Source: CAZWHE01 sp964633825
GTDB lineage: Bacteria; Planctomycetota; B15-G4; CAYZWU01
Reading direction: 5' to 3'
Assembly: GCA_964633825.1 (NCBI GenBank)
Contig: CAZWHE010000083.1
Location: 1 to 16,770 of the forward strand
DNA: 16,770 nt
The notes beneath the pieces are model-generated. The model saw only the letters and a program-made list of their open reading frames with translations, was not told the origin of the DNA and did not search any database. This document shows, in pieces, positions 1-7,016 of the stretch. Within the stretch, counting starts at the first letter, position 1; every line of letters begins with the position of its first letter. Position numbers and translations under genes: made by a program.

Positions 1-1
1 G

Positions 2-55
2 ATACTTGCGTTGAAAAATAAGGAGTTACGTCGACAACTGCGGAACTTGGGCTAA
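2..55 (+). CDS. possible C-terminal end of an upstream gene (partial)
   Basis: Reading frame 2 is open from the window edge to a TAA at 53-55 and ends ...KELRRQLRNLG. This charged amphipathic tail resembles a genuine protein end, and loosely the LKxLGY tails of the two sulfatase-like proteins later in the window. A short GGG/CCC hairpin (49-60) followed by CC and five T's could terminate it. Only 17 codons are visible, so this is a weak call; the function cannot be named. Confidence 0.3.
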   Translation: MLALKNKELRRQLRNLG

Positions 56-62
56 AACCCCC

Positions 63-91
63 TTTTTGATCACTTTGTTTTGATGTATAAT
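63..91 (+). promoter_or_regulatory. candidate sigma70-type promoter of the FGE-fold gene
   Basis: A perfect TATAAT lies at 86-91, preceded directly by TG. The region 15-20 bases upstream is T-rich (63-70) but has no good TTGACA; TTGA occurs at 66-69 at too short a spacing. The expected start of transcription is near 98, about 50 bases before the ATG at 148. The same context, TTTT(G/C)ATGTATAATC, recurs before the hydrolase gene. Confidence 0.42.
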
Positions 92-147
92 CCTCCGCCA
101 AGGAATTTAGCCTGATCATGCTAATAATTTGAGCGAGGAGGACCACC

Positions 148-1467
148 ATGCGTTACGTCATTATTCTCGCCGTATTTATTCTCTGCCCCGCCATCGGCTT
201 GGCCCAGGGCCCGACAGTGGACATCAAGTGCAACGGCCTCGATTCGGGCGTCACAATCGACTCGGGATCGAACGCCTTGATCACCTTCGATGTCACGGCC
301 GGCGCGGGGAGCGGCTATCCCTTCGATGTCTGGATCATCCTGAAAACACCGCTGGGCTACCTCACCTATGACGGGCTCGGACCGTATTCGGGCTGGAACC
401 GCGGCCTCAACAACGCTTACTTCACCGGCCCGCTCACCGACATGACGGACACGGCCCTCGATGCACCGCCTCCGGACGGCGGCTACATCGCTTACATTGC
501 CTTGGACACGTTGGCTGATGGTGTTCTCGACACGGGCTGGATCTATACATCGGACAGCGTCGATTTCACCGTGAGCGCGCCTCCCGTCATGGCTCTCATC
601 CCGGCGGGCGAGTACGACATGGGAGACCAACACGACGCCATACCGAATGCACTGCCCGTTCACACCGTGTTCATCGACGAATTCTATATGGACATTTTCG
701 AGGTGACGAACCGGCAGTACTGCGACTACCTCAACTCGGCATACGGCCAGGGCCTGATCGAGGTGATCGGCGGCCGCGTGTACAAAAAAGGAGACACCGA
801 ACCGTACTGCAACCTGACCCCCTTTTCGTCATACAGCCGGATCACCTGGGACGGGAGCACTTTTGGGGTGCTGATCGACAAGGAGGACCACCCCATGGTG
901 GAGGTGAGCTGGTACGGCGCGGCGGCGTACGCCAACTGGCGGAGCGCGCAGGACGGGCTCACGCCGTGCTACGATCTGGACACGTGGGACTGCGCTTTCG
1001 GTGCGGGAGGCTACCGTCTTCCCACCGAGGCGGAGTGGGAGAAAGCGGCCCGCGGGGCTGAGTACAATCCCTACTACAGGTATCCCTGGGGCGACAGCAT
1101 CGACGGGTCGAATGCCAATTACTGGTTTTCCGGCGATCCGTACGAGGCCGAACCTCATCCCTGGACCACACCGGTGGGCTACTACGACGGCAACCAGATA
1201 CCGCCGGGCGTGGACATGGCGAACGGCTACGGCCTCTACGACATGACCGGCAACGTGTGGGAATGGTGCAACGACTGGTACGATTCGAACTATTACAGCT
1301 CGAGTCCCTACGACAATCCGAAAGGCCCGGCAAGCGGCACAATACGTGTTCTTCGGGGCGGCTCGTGGCTCACCTCGGGCTCCTATATGTGCGGGTGCGC
1401 GTCGCGCCACGCCTATTATCCCGACGGCCGGGCTTTAGACTTCGGATTCCGTTTGGTCCTGGAGTGA
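148..1467 (+). CDS. secreted FGE/SUMF1-fold protein lacking the catalytic cysteines
   Basis: 439 aa. The ATG at 148 follows a strong GAGGAGG site. Residues 1-20 are a signal peptide ending GLAQ. Residues ~22-142 form a beta-rich domain of unknown role (IKCNG, GSGYPFDVWI). Residues ~147-439 are an FGE-sulfatase domain: IPAGEYDMG (151-159), the EVTNRQY core (185-191), YRLPTEAEWEKAARG (289-303), GNVWEW (368-373), VLRGGSW (401-407), FGFRLV at the end. True aerobic FGEs have a copper-binding cysteine pair in GGSYxCHxSYC. Here the matching stretch is GGSWLTSGSYM, so both cysteines are replaced (T409, M414); C415 and C417 follow shortly after in a CGC motif. The protein is thus probably not a sulfatase activator, although the fold is clear. 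FGE-fold relatives include EgtB-type and other enzymes or binding modules. It is exported, to periplasm or surface. It stands alone between its own promoter and terminator. Confidence 0.9.
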   Translation: MRYVIILAVFILCPAIGLAQGPTVDIKCNGLDSGVTIDSGSNALITFDVTAGAGSGYPFDVWIILKTPLGYLTYDGLGPYSGWNRGLNNAYFTGPLTDMTDTALDAPPPDGGYIAYIALDTLADGVLDTGWIYTSDSVDFTVSAPPVMALIPAGEYDMGDQHDAIPNALPVHTVFIDEFYMDIFEVTNRQYCDYLNSAYGQGLIEVIGGRVYKKGDTEPYCNLTPFSSYSRITWDGSTFGVLIDKEDHPMVEVSWYGAAAYANWRSAQDGLTPCYDLDTWDCAFGAGGYRLPTEAEWEKAARGAEYNPYYRYPWGDSIDGSNANYWFSGDPYEAEPHPWTTPVGYYDGNQIPPGVDMANGYGLYDMTGNVWEWCNDWYDSNYYSSSPYDNPKGPASGTIRVLRGGSWLTSGSYMCGCASRHAYYPDGRALDFGFRLVLE

Positions 1468-1546
1468 TCTTTGCTATTTACATTGGTTGGATCAGAGTTA
1501 CCGAACCTGAGTCGCTGACCTTAAAATAACCCTTCAATAACCAAGG

Positions 1547-1575
1547 GACAGGACCGCCCCATCCTGTCACTTTTT
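1547..1575 (+). terminator. rho-independent terminator after the FGE-fold gene
   Basis: A perfect 7-bp stem, GACAGGA (1547-1553) with TCCTGTC (1562-1568), has an 8-base C-rich loop and is followed by AC and five T's (1571-1575). It lies 80 bases after the TGA of the FGE-fold gene and just before the tRNA promoter, so it separates the two units. Confidence 0.6.
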
Positions 1576-1595
1576 CACAAACTCGGAAAATCCAT

Positions 1596-1624
1596 TCCAC
1601 AAGCCGGGGCGCGGGCGCTATATT
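1596..1624 (+). promoter_or_regulatory. candidate tRNA promoter
   Basis: A -35-like TCCACA (1596-1601, 4/6) and a -10 TATATT (1619-1624, 5/6) are 17 bases apart. The -10 ends 12 bases before the mature tRNA 5' end at 1637. GC-rich sequence between the -10 box and the tRNA fits a stable-RNA promoter. Confidence 0.5.
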
Positions 1625-1636
1625 GTGGCCGCAAAC

Positions 1637-1713
1637 GCGCCCATAGCTCAGTCGGATAGAGCGTCGGTTTCCTAAACCGAAGGCCGCAGGTTCGAGCCCT
1701 GCTGGGCGTACCA
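1637..1713 (+). tRNA. tRNA-Arg (anticodon CCT), CCA encoded
   Basis: A complete 77-base cloverleaf: acceptor GCGCCCA with TGGGCGT (one G-T pair at the first position), D arm GCTC/GAGC, anticodon stem TCGGT/ACCGA with loop TTCCTAA, a 5-base variable loop, T arm GCAGG/CCTGC with loop TTCGAGC, discriminator A and an encoded CCA. The anticodon at positions 34-36 is CCT, which reads AGG arginine codons. It stands alone with its own candidate promoter, and a hairpin begins 14 bases after the CCA. Confidence 0.97.
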
Positions 1714-1726
1714 GCGATTCACAGGC

Positions 1727-1764
1727 ACCGGCCTGCAGAGGGAACACGATCCCTGCGGGCCGGT
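1727..1764 (+). terminator. strong hairpin after tRNA-Arg, probable terminator
   Basis: The outer stem pairs ACCGGCC with GGCCGGT and continues through TGCA/TGCG (one G-T pair). A 2-base bulge and a GGG/CCC inner stem follow, closing an 8-base loop (1743-1750). The trailing sequence CTTCATTT is only partly T-rich, so it may act as a terminator or a processing signal for the tRNA transcript. Confidence 0.5.
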
Positions 1765-1812
1765 CTTCATTTGAACCCTTCCCGGCGTCCGGCCCAGGCT
1801 TTCGGGCTTTCA

Positions 1813-1857
1813 TTTCTCAGGGTTTTCATGTATAATCGAAAGTTGATCTCTGAGAAA
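1813..1857. repeat. 8-bp inverted repeat bracketing the hydrolase promoter
   Basis: TTTCTCAG (1813-1820) and its exact reverse complement CTGAGAAA (1850-1857) lie 29 bases apart, with the TATAAT at 1831-1836 between them. An inner TTTC/GAAA pair adds to the symmetry. The arrangement suits a regulator binding across the promoter or a 5' UTR hairpin; no regulator gene is adjacent. Confidence 0.4.
1831..1836 (+). promoter_or_regulatory. -10 box of the candidate hydrolase promoter
   Basis: A perfect TATAAT in the context GGTTTTCATGTATAATC, nearly identical to the one before the FGE-fold gene. No convincing -35 box is visible at 16-18 bases. Transcription would begin near 1843, giving a leader of about 50 bases. 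Confidence 0.45.
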
Positions 1858-1894
1858 CCGAGCCCTCTTTGCAGCCCGAAGCACGAGGTGTGTC

Positions 1895-3121
1895 ATGAAA
1901 ACCAGGTTGATCCTCACCGCCCTTTTCCTGGCTTGTCTCCTCCCGCCCGTTCTTGCGCAGAACATCGAGGACCCCGGCCCTCGCCCTGTCGGGTGGAGCG
2001 ACGTTCAATTCCAGGATCAGTATTTCGGATGCGGCACGGTGAAAGGCCGCGTCTATTACCCCGCCCTCTCGGCGGGAAACAACACGCCGGCCGATCCGGC
2101 TTCAGGCCCCTACCCGCTCGTCGCTTTCGAGCACGGCTGGCTGGGCCGCCCTTCCAATTACGACAATCTCTGCACACACATTTCGAGCTGGGGCTTCGTC
2201 GTCGCCTCGATCGGCACGGAAACGGGCTTCTTCGCCACCATGCAGGCCGAGGCCCTCGACACGCAGGCCCTTCTCTACTGGATGAGGGACGAGTCCAACA
2301 CTCCGGGCAGCCCCTACTTCGACCTTCTCGACGACGGCGACTGGTCGGCCATCGGCCATTCCATGGGCGGAGGATCGGTGCTCTACCTCATGGGATACGA
2401 ACCGAAGATCCGCACCGTCATCCCGCTTCAGCCCCACCGGGGACCGGGAGTGGGAGGCTCCGGCGGCAGCGCGGGCTACCTGGCGGCATACGACGGTTCG
2501 ATTCTGTTCATCGCCGGCGACAAGGACACGGCGTGCCCCTGGTCCTCGACGACCCGACCCTACTTCATTGCAGCCGAAAACGCGGCGCGCAACTTCGCTT
2601 TCCTTGTCCACGGCATGGGACACCTCGGCCCCTGCGACGAGCCCAGCCCCAACGAGCCCCTTCCTCCTGAAGAACAGCACCGGATCCACCGCCGTCTCGT
2701 CACCGGGTTCCTCAGGACCGAGGTCAAGGGCGAAGAAGATCTCTTTGTCGACATCCTCGGCGAGGGGATCGCGCCCGAACCGGTCACTCTGCGGTCGCGG
2801 ACGATCGATCCCCCCTTCTGGGCCGTGGCAAGCGTGCCGAATCCCGGGAACATCGCCGTCGGCCTCGCCGGAAAAGAGGGCATACGCGCCCTCTTGGCGT
2901 GGTCGACTGCGCCGGCCAACATCCAGACGCCTTACGGCATTCTCGGGCTGGATCTGTCGGTGGGACTCTGTTTCTTCGACTTCCCTCTCGGAGAGACTGG
3001 AACGACCGAGCAGCTCCTCCCTGTTCAGCCCTCGTGGATCGGTTTGCCCCTCTACCTGCAGGGAGCGATCCGCCGCGGAAGCCAAGGCGTGCTCACCCGA
3101 ACGGCAATTGTCATCCCGTAG
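1895..3121 (+). CDS. secreted alpha/beta hydrolase (dienelactone-hydrolase / PAF-acetylhydrolase / polyester-hydrolase-like clan)
   Basis: 408 aa; the ATG follows GAGG at a normal distance. Residues 1-21 are a signal peptide (...LLPPVLAQ). Residues ~40-262 form the catalytic domain. Visible in it are LVAFEHGWLG (75-84) for the oxyanion-hole strand, GHSMGG (154-159) with nucleophile S156, an acid candidate in AGDKDTACP (D209 or D211), and H243 in HGMGHLGP. The triad looks complete. The GHSMGGG elbow and the nearby GDKDxxxP strand occur in secreted esterases, chlorophyllase-like proteins and bacterial cutinase/PETase-type enzymes, so an ester substrate is likely but unspecified. Residues ~265-408 are an extra beta-rich C-terminal domain ending LTRTAIVIP, like add-on domains of secreted proteins in planctomycete-type genomes. 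It acts outside the cytoplasm. Its 3' end faces the broken metallo-hydrolase, with 11 bases between the stops. Confidence 0.88.
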   Translation: MKTRLILTALFLACLLPPVLAQNIEDPGPRPVGWSDVQFQDQYFGCGTVKGRVYYPALSAGNNTPADPASGPYPLVAFEHGWLGRPSNYDNLCTHISSWGFVVASIGTETGFFATMQAEALDTQALLYWMRDESNTPGSPYFDLLDDGDWSAIGHSMGGGSVLYLMGYEPKIRTVIPLQPHRGPGVGGSGGSAGYLAAYDGSILFIAGDKDTACPWSSTTRPYFIAAENAARNFAFLVHGMGHLGPCDEPSPNEPLPPEEQHRIHRRLVTGFLRTEVKGEEDLFVDILGEGIAPEPVTLRSRTIDPPFWAVASVPNPGNIAVGLAGKEGIRALLAWSTAPANIQTPYGILGLDLSVGLCFFDFPLGETGTTEQLLPVQPSWIGLPLYLQGAIRRGSQGVLTRTAIVIP

Positions 3122-3132
3122 TAAAAGAAATA

Positions 3133-3907
3133 CTACCGCCGAAGACTGTCGTAGACGATGCCCGTGAACTGGTCCGGCTCGAGGAAGCCTCTCGCCCATT
3201 TCTCGTCGAACGGGGCCGTGGCCGGGGATGATCTTCGTCTTGTCGTCCGATATCTCCAGCACCAGCTCGACGGCCGCAATCATGCCGTTGATCGAACCCC
3301 TGCTCGACAGATCGATGAAGGGGTACATGCCGTTGAAGAAAGTGTCGCCCATGTGCACCACGTTGGCCTTTGTAAAGTGGATGACCGCGTCGCCGTCCGT
3401 GTGTGCGGGATCGACGTGGAGGACACGGATCTCATCGCCGTTCAAATGAAACGTGACCGTATCGCTGAAGGTCACCATTGGAAGCGCCTCCTTCGGCGAG
3501 GCCGGCACCTTGCGGCCGATCCCTTCGATGAACTGCTCTTTGCTCATCCGCTTGCGCACGTTCTCGTGGGCCACGATCAGTGTCCCGGCGCGGCCCAGGT
3601 TCTCGTTGCCGCCCGTGTGGTCGAAGTGCCAGTGCGTGTTGAGCACGAAGCGGATCGGTCCGTCGTCGATGGCCTTCACCGCCGCCCTGATCTTGTCGGT
3701 CAGGGGCGCGTACTGGTCGTCGATGAGAAAGACGCCGTCCTCCCCCGTCGAGACGCCCATGTTGCCCCCCGCGCCGACGAGCATGGAGACGCCGTCGGCC
3801 AGCTCGATCGTCCGGATCTCGACCCTGCTGAAGTCCTGCCCCGAGGCCGGGGTAAGAACCATAAAGAACACCAGAACAGCCGTGACCGAGAAGTGTATCG
3901 TACGCAT
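3133..3907 (-). pseudogene. secreted metallo-beta-lactamase-fold hydrolase, frameshifted by an apparent internal deletion
   Basis: The start is the ATG at 3907, preceded by GGAGGAGAG; an ATG at 3928 would place that site inside the gene. Residues 1-24 are a signal peptide (...TPASGQ). The MBL core follows with every zinc ligand: HWHFDH (92-97), H169 in DPAHTDGD, D188 in MGDT and H230 in IIPGHGP. Right after GHGP the frame breaks. The next bases, read one frame over from 3210, give FDEKWARGFLEPDQ and then FTGIVYDSLRR and a TAG at 3133-3135. That is the normal C-terminus of this secreted MBL family, as I recall it. Intact relatives have about 40 helical residues between these two blocks, so a segment of 3n+2 bases seems lost. 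In the unbroken frame translation would continue antisense through the hydrolase gene to about 2102. Either a real pseudogene or an assembly error. Confidence 0.82.
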
Positions 3908-4021
3908 CGCTCTCCTCCGCAATCTCATGAAACTTCGAACGCTTCCTGTTATATGACCTACGCCGCTGATTCATAAAGTGTAGACGAAAGCTTCATCCCT
4001 CTCATTTTTTTTCGATTCGAG

Positions 4022-4048
4022 AAATAACCCGCCGTCGCGGCCTGTCAA
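4022..4048 (-). promoter_or_regulatory. possible minus-strand promoter of the metallo-hydrolase
   Basis: On the minus strand a perfect TTGACA (4048-4043) is followed after 15 bases by TTATTT (4027-4022), or after 16 by TATTTC. The -35 is exact but the -10 and the spacing are poor. It lies in the divergent region between the metallo-hydrolase and the 931-aa gene. Confidence 0.3.
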
Positions 4049-4107
4049 AAAAAAGGCGCCCACATTGTGCGGTTACACTCCGGAGCCGCAGCGACTATGG
4101 AAACCAT

Positions 4108-6903
4108 ATGAATCCTCCGACAAAGCAGAGAGAAGGCCGTCCTTTATTGATTGCTCTCCTTTTCGTCCTCTGCCTCGCCGTGATTTTGCTGGTTTTTCTC
4201 TTTCTCGATGAAAACCCGCAGCCCGAGATCCTGTCCCCCCGCACCGAAGCTGCGCCTCGAGAGACGGCCGAGACACCTTCCCTCGATCCGGCGGACCCCG
4301 CCCCCGCCCCTCAACCCGGCAGTGCGACCGCGCAGGGCGGCGGGGACCCGGCCGAACAGGCCCTGCCCCATCTCTTTCTGGGACGCGTTGCCGATGAAAC
4401 GACGGGGAATCCCGTCACCGAGTTCGAGGCCACGATCTACGGGAAGACGGGAGAAGGATCACGCTGGACCCCGATCGGCGTCACGGCGACGGTCCGTGAT
4501 CCGGGGGGATTCTTCGAGCTTGAGCGGCCCGTGGGGCCGGGCGGGCTCTACGAGGTTCGTGTTTTCGCCCGCGGTTATTATCGTTCCGCATCGAAGAAAT
4601 TCGAAGCTCCGGCCGGGGGCGTGACGGAAAGCATCTTCATCGCACTGAAGCCCCTTCCTCACATCACAGGCCAAGTGGTCGACGATGAAACGAGATGGCC
4701 CGTGGAAAAAGCCCGCGTCTACTGCGTCATCGACAGAGCGCCCTCCTACGGCTCGGGCAGCGGCTCGATCCCCCACGCTGTCACGGACCGAAAGGGCTTC
4801 TTCAGCCTGTGCGCCGCCTCTGAGGATAAAAACGCCCTCATCGTCCATCATTACGACTACCCCGAAGCCGTTATCATCAATCCATCGATCGACGGGCACG
4901 AGGAGATCCTGCTCTGCCGGGGTTATCGCATCAGGGGAAGGGCTTTCGACCACCGGGGTCATCCCGCCGACAGGGGAATCGTCCTCGTCACCGCCCCTCG
5001 GGCCGGAGGTCTTCCTCCTCTCGAGCACCGCATCGAGACCGGGCAGAGAGGAACGTTCCGGAGCGGCAAGCTCATGCCCGGCGTCTATCGGGTCAGGCTG
5101 GAGAAAGTACCCGGCCTCTCAGAAAGATCACACTCCTTCGCGCCTGAAAAGATCTATCTCCTCGACAGGGACCGGGACAAGGTCCGTCTCGGCGGAACCC
5201 CGGAGAGAGGCGGGTTCGAGGGGACGCTGGCCTGCGGCGACGACCCCGTGGCCGGCGCCTTGGTGACGATCCTCTTCCAAAGAGAATTTTTCTCGTGGAA
5301 GGACCCGCGCGGCCCGCTCCGGAGACCGATGGTGGCCACGACCGACAACAAGGGCCGGTTCGGTTTCCACGGGCTCCGGCCGGGCAAGTACTCCATCGAA
5401 TTCAAGCTCCCCACGGGCCGGAGCTTCACTCCAGAGGAGCGCTTCTTTTCCACCGAGGCCGGGACAATCACGGACAAAGCCTTTTTTACAGGCGAAAGCC
5501 GCATCAAGGGGCGTCTCATCGATGCCGAAACCGCGGAACCGATCGGAAACTTCGGGAGCTTCGTCTTCACCGCTCTCACGCTCGACAAGGAAGATAAAAC
5601 GCTCATCCGGATTCCGGTCGACACGAGGGGAATCTTCGAAATTCCTTTTCTCGAAAGGGGCGACCACCTGATCGTGAGCAGCGCCCCCGGTTACGCCTTC
5701 GAGAAGGACCTGGTCTTTTCCACGGGATTCGGGACGCACGAGATCGTGATCCCCATGCGCCCCGCCGGGACGGTTTATGCAACGGTTCTATCGGTCCGGC
5801 CGGATTCGTCCGGCAGACCGGATTCGTCCGGCAGACCGGATTCGTCCGGCAGACCGGATTCGTCCGAAGAGCCGATCCCAACCGGCCGCGTGACCTTCCG
5901 TTTCAATGAACGCGATCGGGGATGGATCGAGCTGCCGACGGACAAGCTGAGACGGGACAGCCGGGGACGTTTCGTGATCGACAGGTTCGGGCCGGGCTCC
6001 CACGTTCTCCAGTGCACGTGCTTCGGCCGGAGCCGGACACGGGAGGTCGTGGTGGCGGCTGAAACACCGGCCGACGTTCTCTTCTCCTTTGCCGAACCGA
6101 TCCCCGTCTCCGGAAAGATCCTGGCCGGAGACGAACCGGGCCGGAATCTCAAGGTCCTGCTCACGAGAGACGAAGACAGCAAAAAAACCTACACCGCCTG
6201 GTCCGACTCGAACGGCGAGTACGAGCTCGAAGCGACGGAGCCGGGCCGTTACACCGTGGGGCTCATGGGCGCCAACGACTTTCACCTTTCCCTGCTCGAT
6301 GGATATGAAACCGACATTCCCGCAGAGCCCTTTTCTCTCGACCTGAAAACAGGATCCCGCTCCGTCAGGGGGCGGCTTGTGAGCGGGATCACGCGCGAAC
6401 CGCTGCGACACGCCTTCGTACACCTCACCGAACCCCATGGCGGACAGAGCACGATACCCGATTCCGACGGGCGGTTCACTTTTCTCAACGTGATCGACAC
6501 GGATGTCACGCTCGAAGCAACGGCCCAAGGATACTACTGCCGTGCAACAACCAAGATCCGGTCCACTCCTCGAGGCCGGGGAAGAGAACGCTTGATCCGC
6601 ATGGGGAAGGGAATGTGCAGCCTCAGGCTGAAGCTCGCCGGGAACCGGTCCACGGACAGAGACGTTTTTCTTTTCGAGATGACCCGTGAAAGCGATGACG
6701 GCCATACCCCATTCGGTCCCCTGACTTTCAGACAGGATGATCTGATACGCGAAGACGCCCGAACCTGGATCTGCCACGGCCTTCCCAAGGGAGAGATGAC
6801 CGTTAAAGTCAAACGTTTCACCGGCCGGCGAATGTCCCTCGGAAGCGTCGCCGTGGAACTGAGGAAAGGCAAAACCGTGGAGGCCGAGGTTGCCTTCGAG
6901 TGA
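4108..6903 (+). CDS. membrane-anchored protein with about eight carboxypeptidase-regulatory-like beta-sandwich domains
   Basis: 931 aa. The ATG at 4108 has only a weak GGA upstream. Residues 13-33 are one hydrophobic helix behind a basic N-terminus, so the protein is probably anchored in the inner membrane with its bulk outside. Residues 35-85 are a Pro/Ala/Glu-rich linker. From ~88 to the end the chain repeats a pattern typical of CarboxypepD_reg/transthyretin-like domains: xGxVxDxxTxxPVxxAxV, then DxxGxFxF, then PGxYxVxV. Examples begin near GRVADETTGNPV (91), GQVVDDETRWPV (~191), GRLIDAETAEPI (~467) and GRLVSGITREPL (~753). No catalytic motif is visible, so a structural or adhesive role is an inference. 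Residues 565-588 are four tandem hexapeptides in a linker. The gene stands alone, divergent from the metallo-hydrolase, and a tiny membrane protein follows 113 bases later. Confidence 0.85.
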   Translation: MNPPTKQREGRPLLIALLFVLCLAVILLVFLFLDENPQPEILSPRTEAAPRETAETPSLDPADPAPAPQPGSATAQGGGDPAEQALPHLFLGRVADETTGNPVTEFEATIYGKTGEGSRWTPIGVTATVRDPGGFFELERPVGPGGLYEVRVFARGYYRSASKKFEAPAGGVTESIFIALKPLPHITGQVVDDETRWPVEKARVYCVIDRAPSYGSGSGSIPHAVTDRKGFFSLCAASEDKNALIVHHYDYPEAVIINPSIDGHEEILLCRGYRIRGRAFDHRGHPADRGIVLVTAPRAGGLPPLEHRIETGQRGTFRSGKLMPGVYRVRLEKVPGLSERSHSFAPEKIYLLDRDRDKVRLGGTPERGGFEGTLACGDDPVAGALVTILFQREFFSWKDPRGPLRRPMVATTDNKGRFGFHGLRPGKYSIEFKLPTGRSFTPEERFFSTEAGTITDKAFFTGESRIKGRLIDAETAEPIGNFGSFVFTALTLDKEDKTLIRIPVDTRGIFEIPFLERGDHLIVSSAPGYAFEKDLVFSTGFGTHEIVIPMRPAGTVYATVLSVRPDSSGRPDSSGRPDSSGRPDSSEEPIPTGRVTFRFNERDRGWIELPTDKLRRDSRGRFVIDRFGPGSHVLQCTCFGRSRTREVVVAAETPADVLFSFAEPIPVSGKILAGDEPGRNLKVLLTRDEDSKKTYTAWSDSNGEYELEATEPGRYTVGLMGANDFHLSLLDGYETDIPAEPFSLDLKTGSRSVRGRLVSGITREPLRHAFVHLTEPHGGQSTIPDSDGRFTFLNVIDTDVTLEATAQGYYCRATTKIRSTPRGRGRERLIRMGKGMCSLRLKLAGNRSTDRDVFLFEMTRESDDGHTPFGPLTFRQDDLIREDARTWICHGLPKGEMTVKVKRFTGRRMSLGSVAVELRKGKTVEAEVAFE
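5800..5871 (+). repeat. 18-bp tandem repeat, four units, in frame
   Basis: Three identical units of CCGGATTCGTCCGGCAGA (5800-5817, 5818-5835, 5836-5853) are followed by a fourth (5854-5871) that changes only in its last bases. They encode PDSSGR three times and then PDSSEE, inside the 931-aa surface protein. Because the unit is a multiple of three and the copies are identical, copy number can change by slippage without breaking the frame. Confidence 0.95.
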
Positions 6904-6924
6904 CCGCGGCCCGGGGACACCCCG

Positions 6925-6952
6925 TTGCCGAAAACAGATATCGTGCTATAGA
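6925..6952 (+). promoter_or_regulatory. possible promoter of the 42-aa membrane protein
   Basis: TTGCCG (6925-6930) and TATAGA (6947-6952) are 16 bases apart, with TGC just before the -10 (extended -10 form). Each hexamer matches 4/6. The leader downstream holds a GCAACC/GGTTGC hairpin (6961-6983) and a competing CCGAAAA/TTTTCGG pairing (6928-6979). Confidence 0.3.
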
Positions 6953-7016
6953 GATACCGAGCAACCCGTTGTTTTTCGGTTGCATCGTTTACTGAAAAGA
7001 AAGAGGCTTGCCCCAT

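Noticed and set aside
1637..1713. tRNA-Arg as an integration site of a mobile island
   Set aside because: I see no second copy of the tRNA 3' end in the window and no integrase; the downstream genes look like ordinary chromosomal genes.
1478..1813. Minus-strand 111-aa reading frame across the tRNA with the phrase PAGLEPAAFGLGNRRS
   Set aside because: This is the well-known false protein obtained by translating the antisense strand of a tRNA; the cloverleaf is complete.
2102..3928. A 608-aa minus-strand protein
   Set aside because: Only its first ~230 residues are MBL-like. The remainder is the out-of-frame antisense of the secreted hydrolase, reached because of the frame break near 3210.
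5800..5871. A CRISPR-like array
   Set aside because: The 18-bp units are directly adjacent with no spacers and encode an in-frame hexapeptide repeat.
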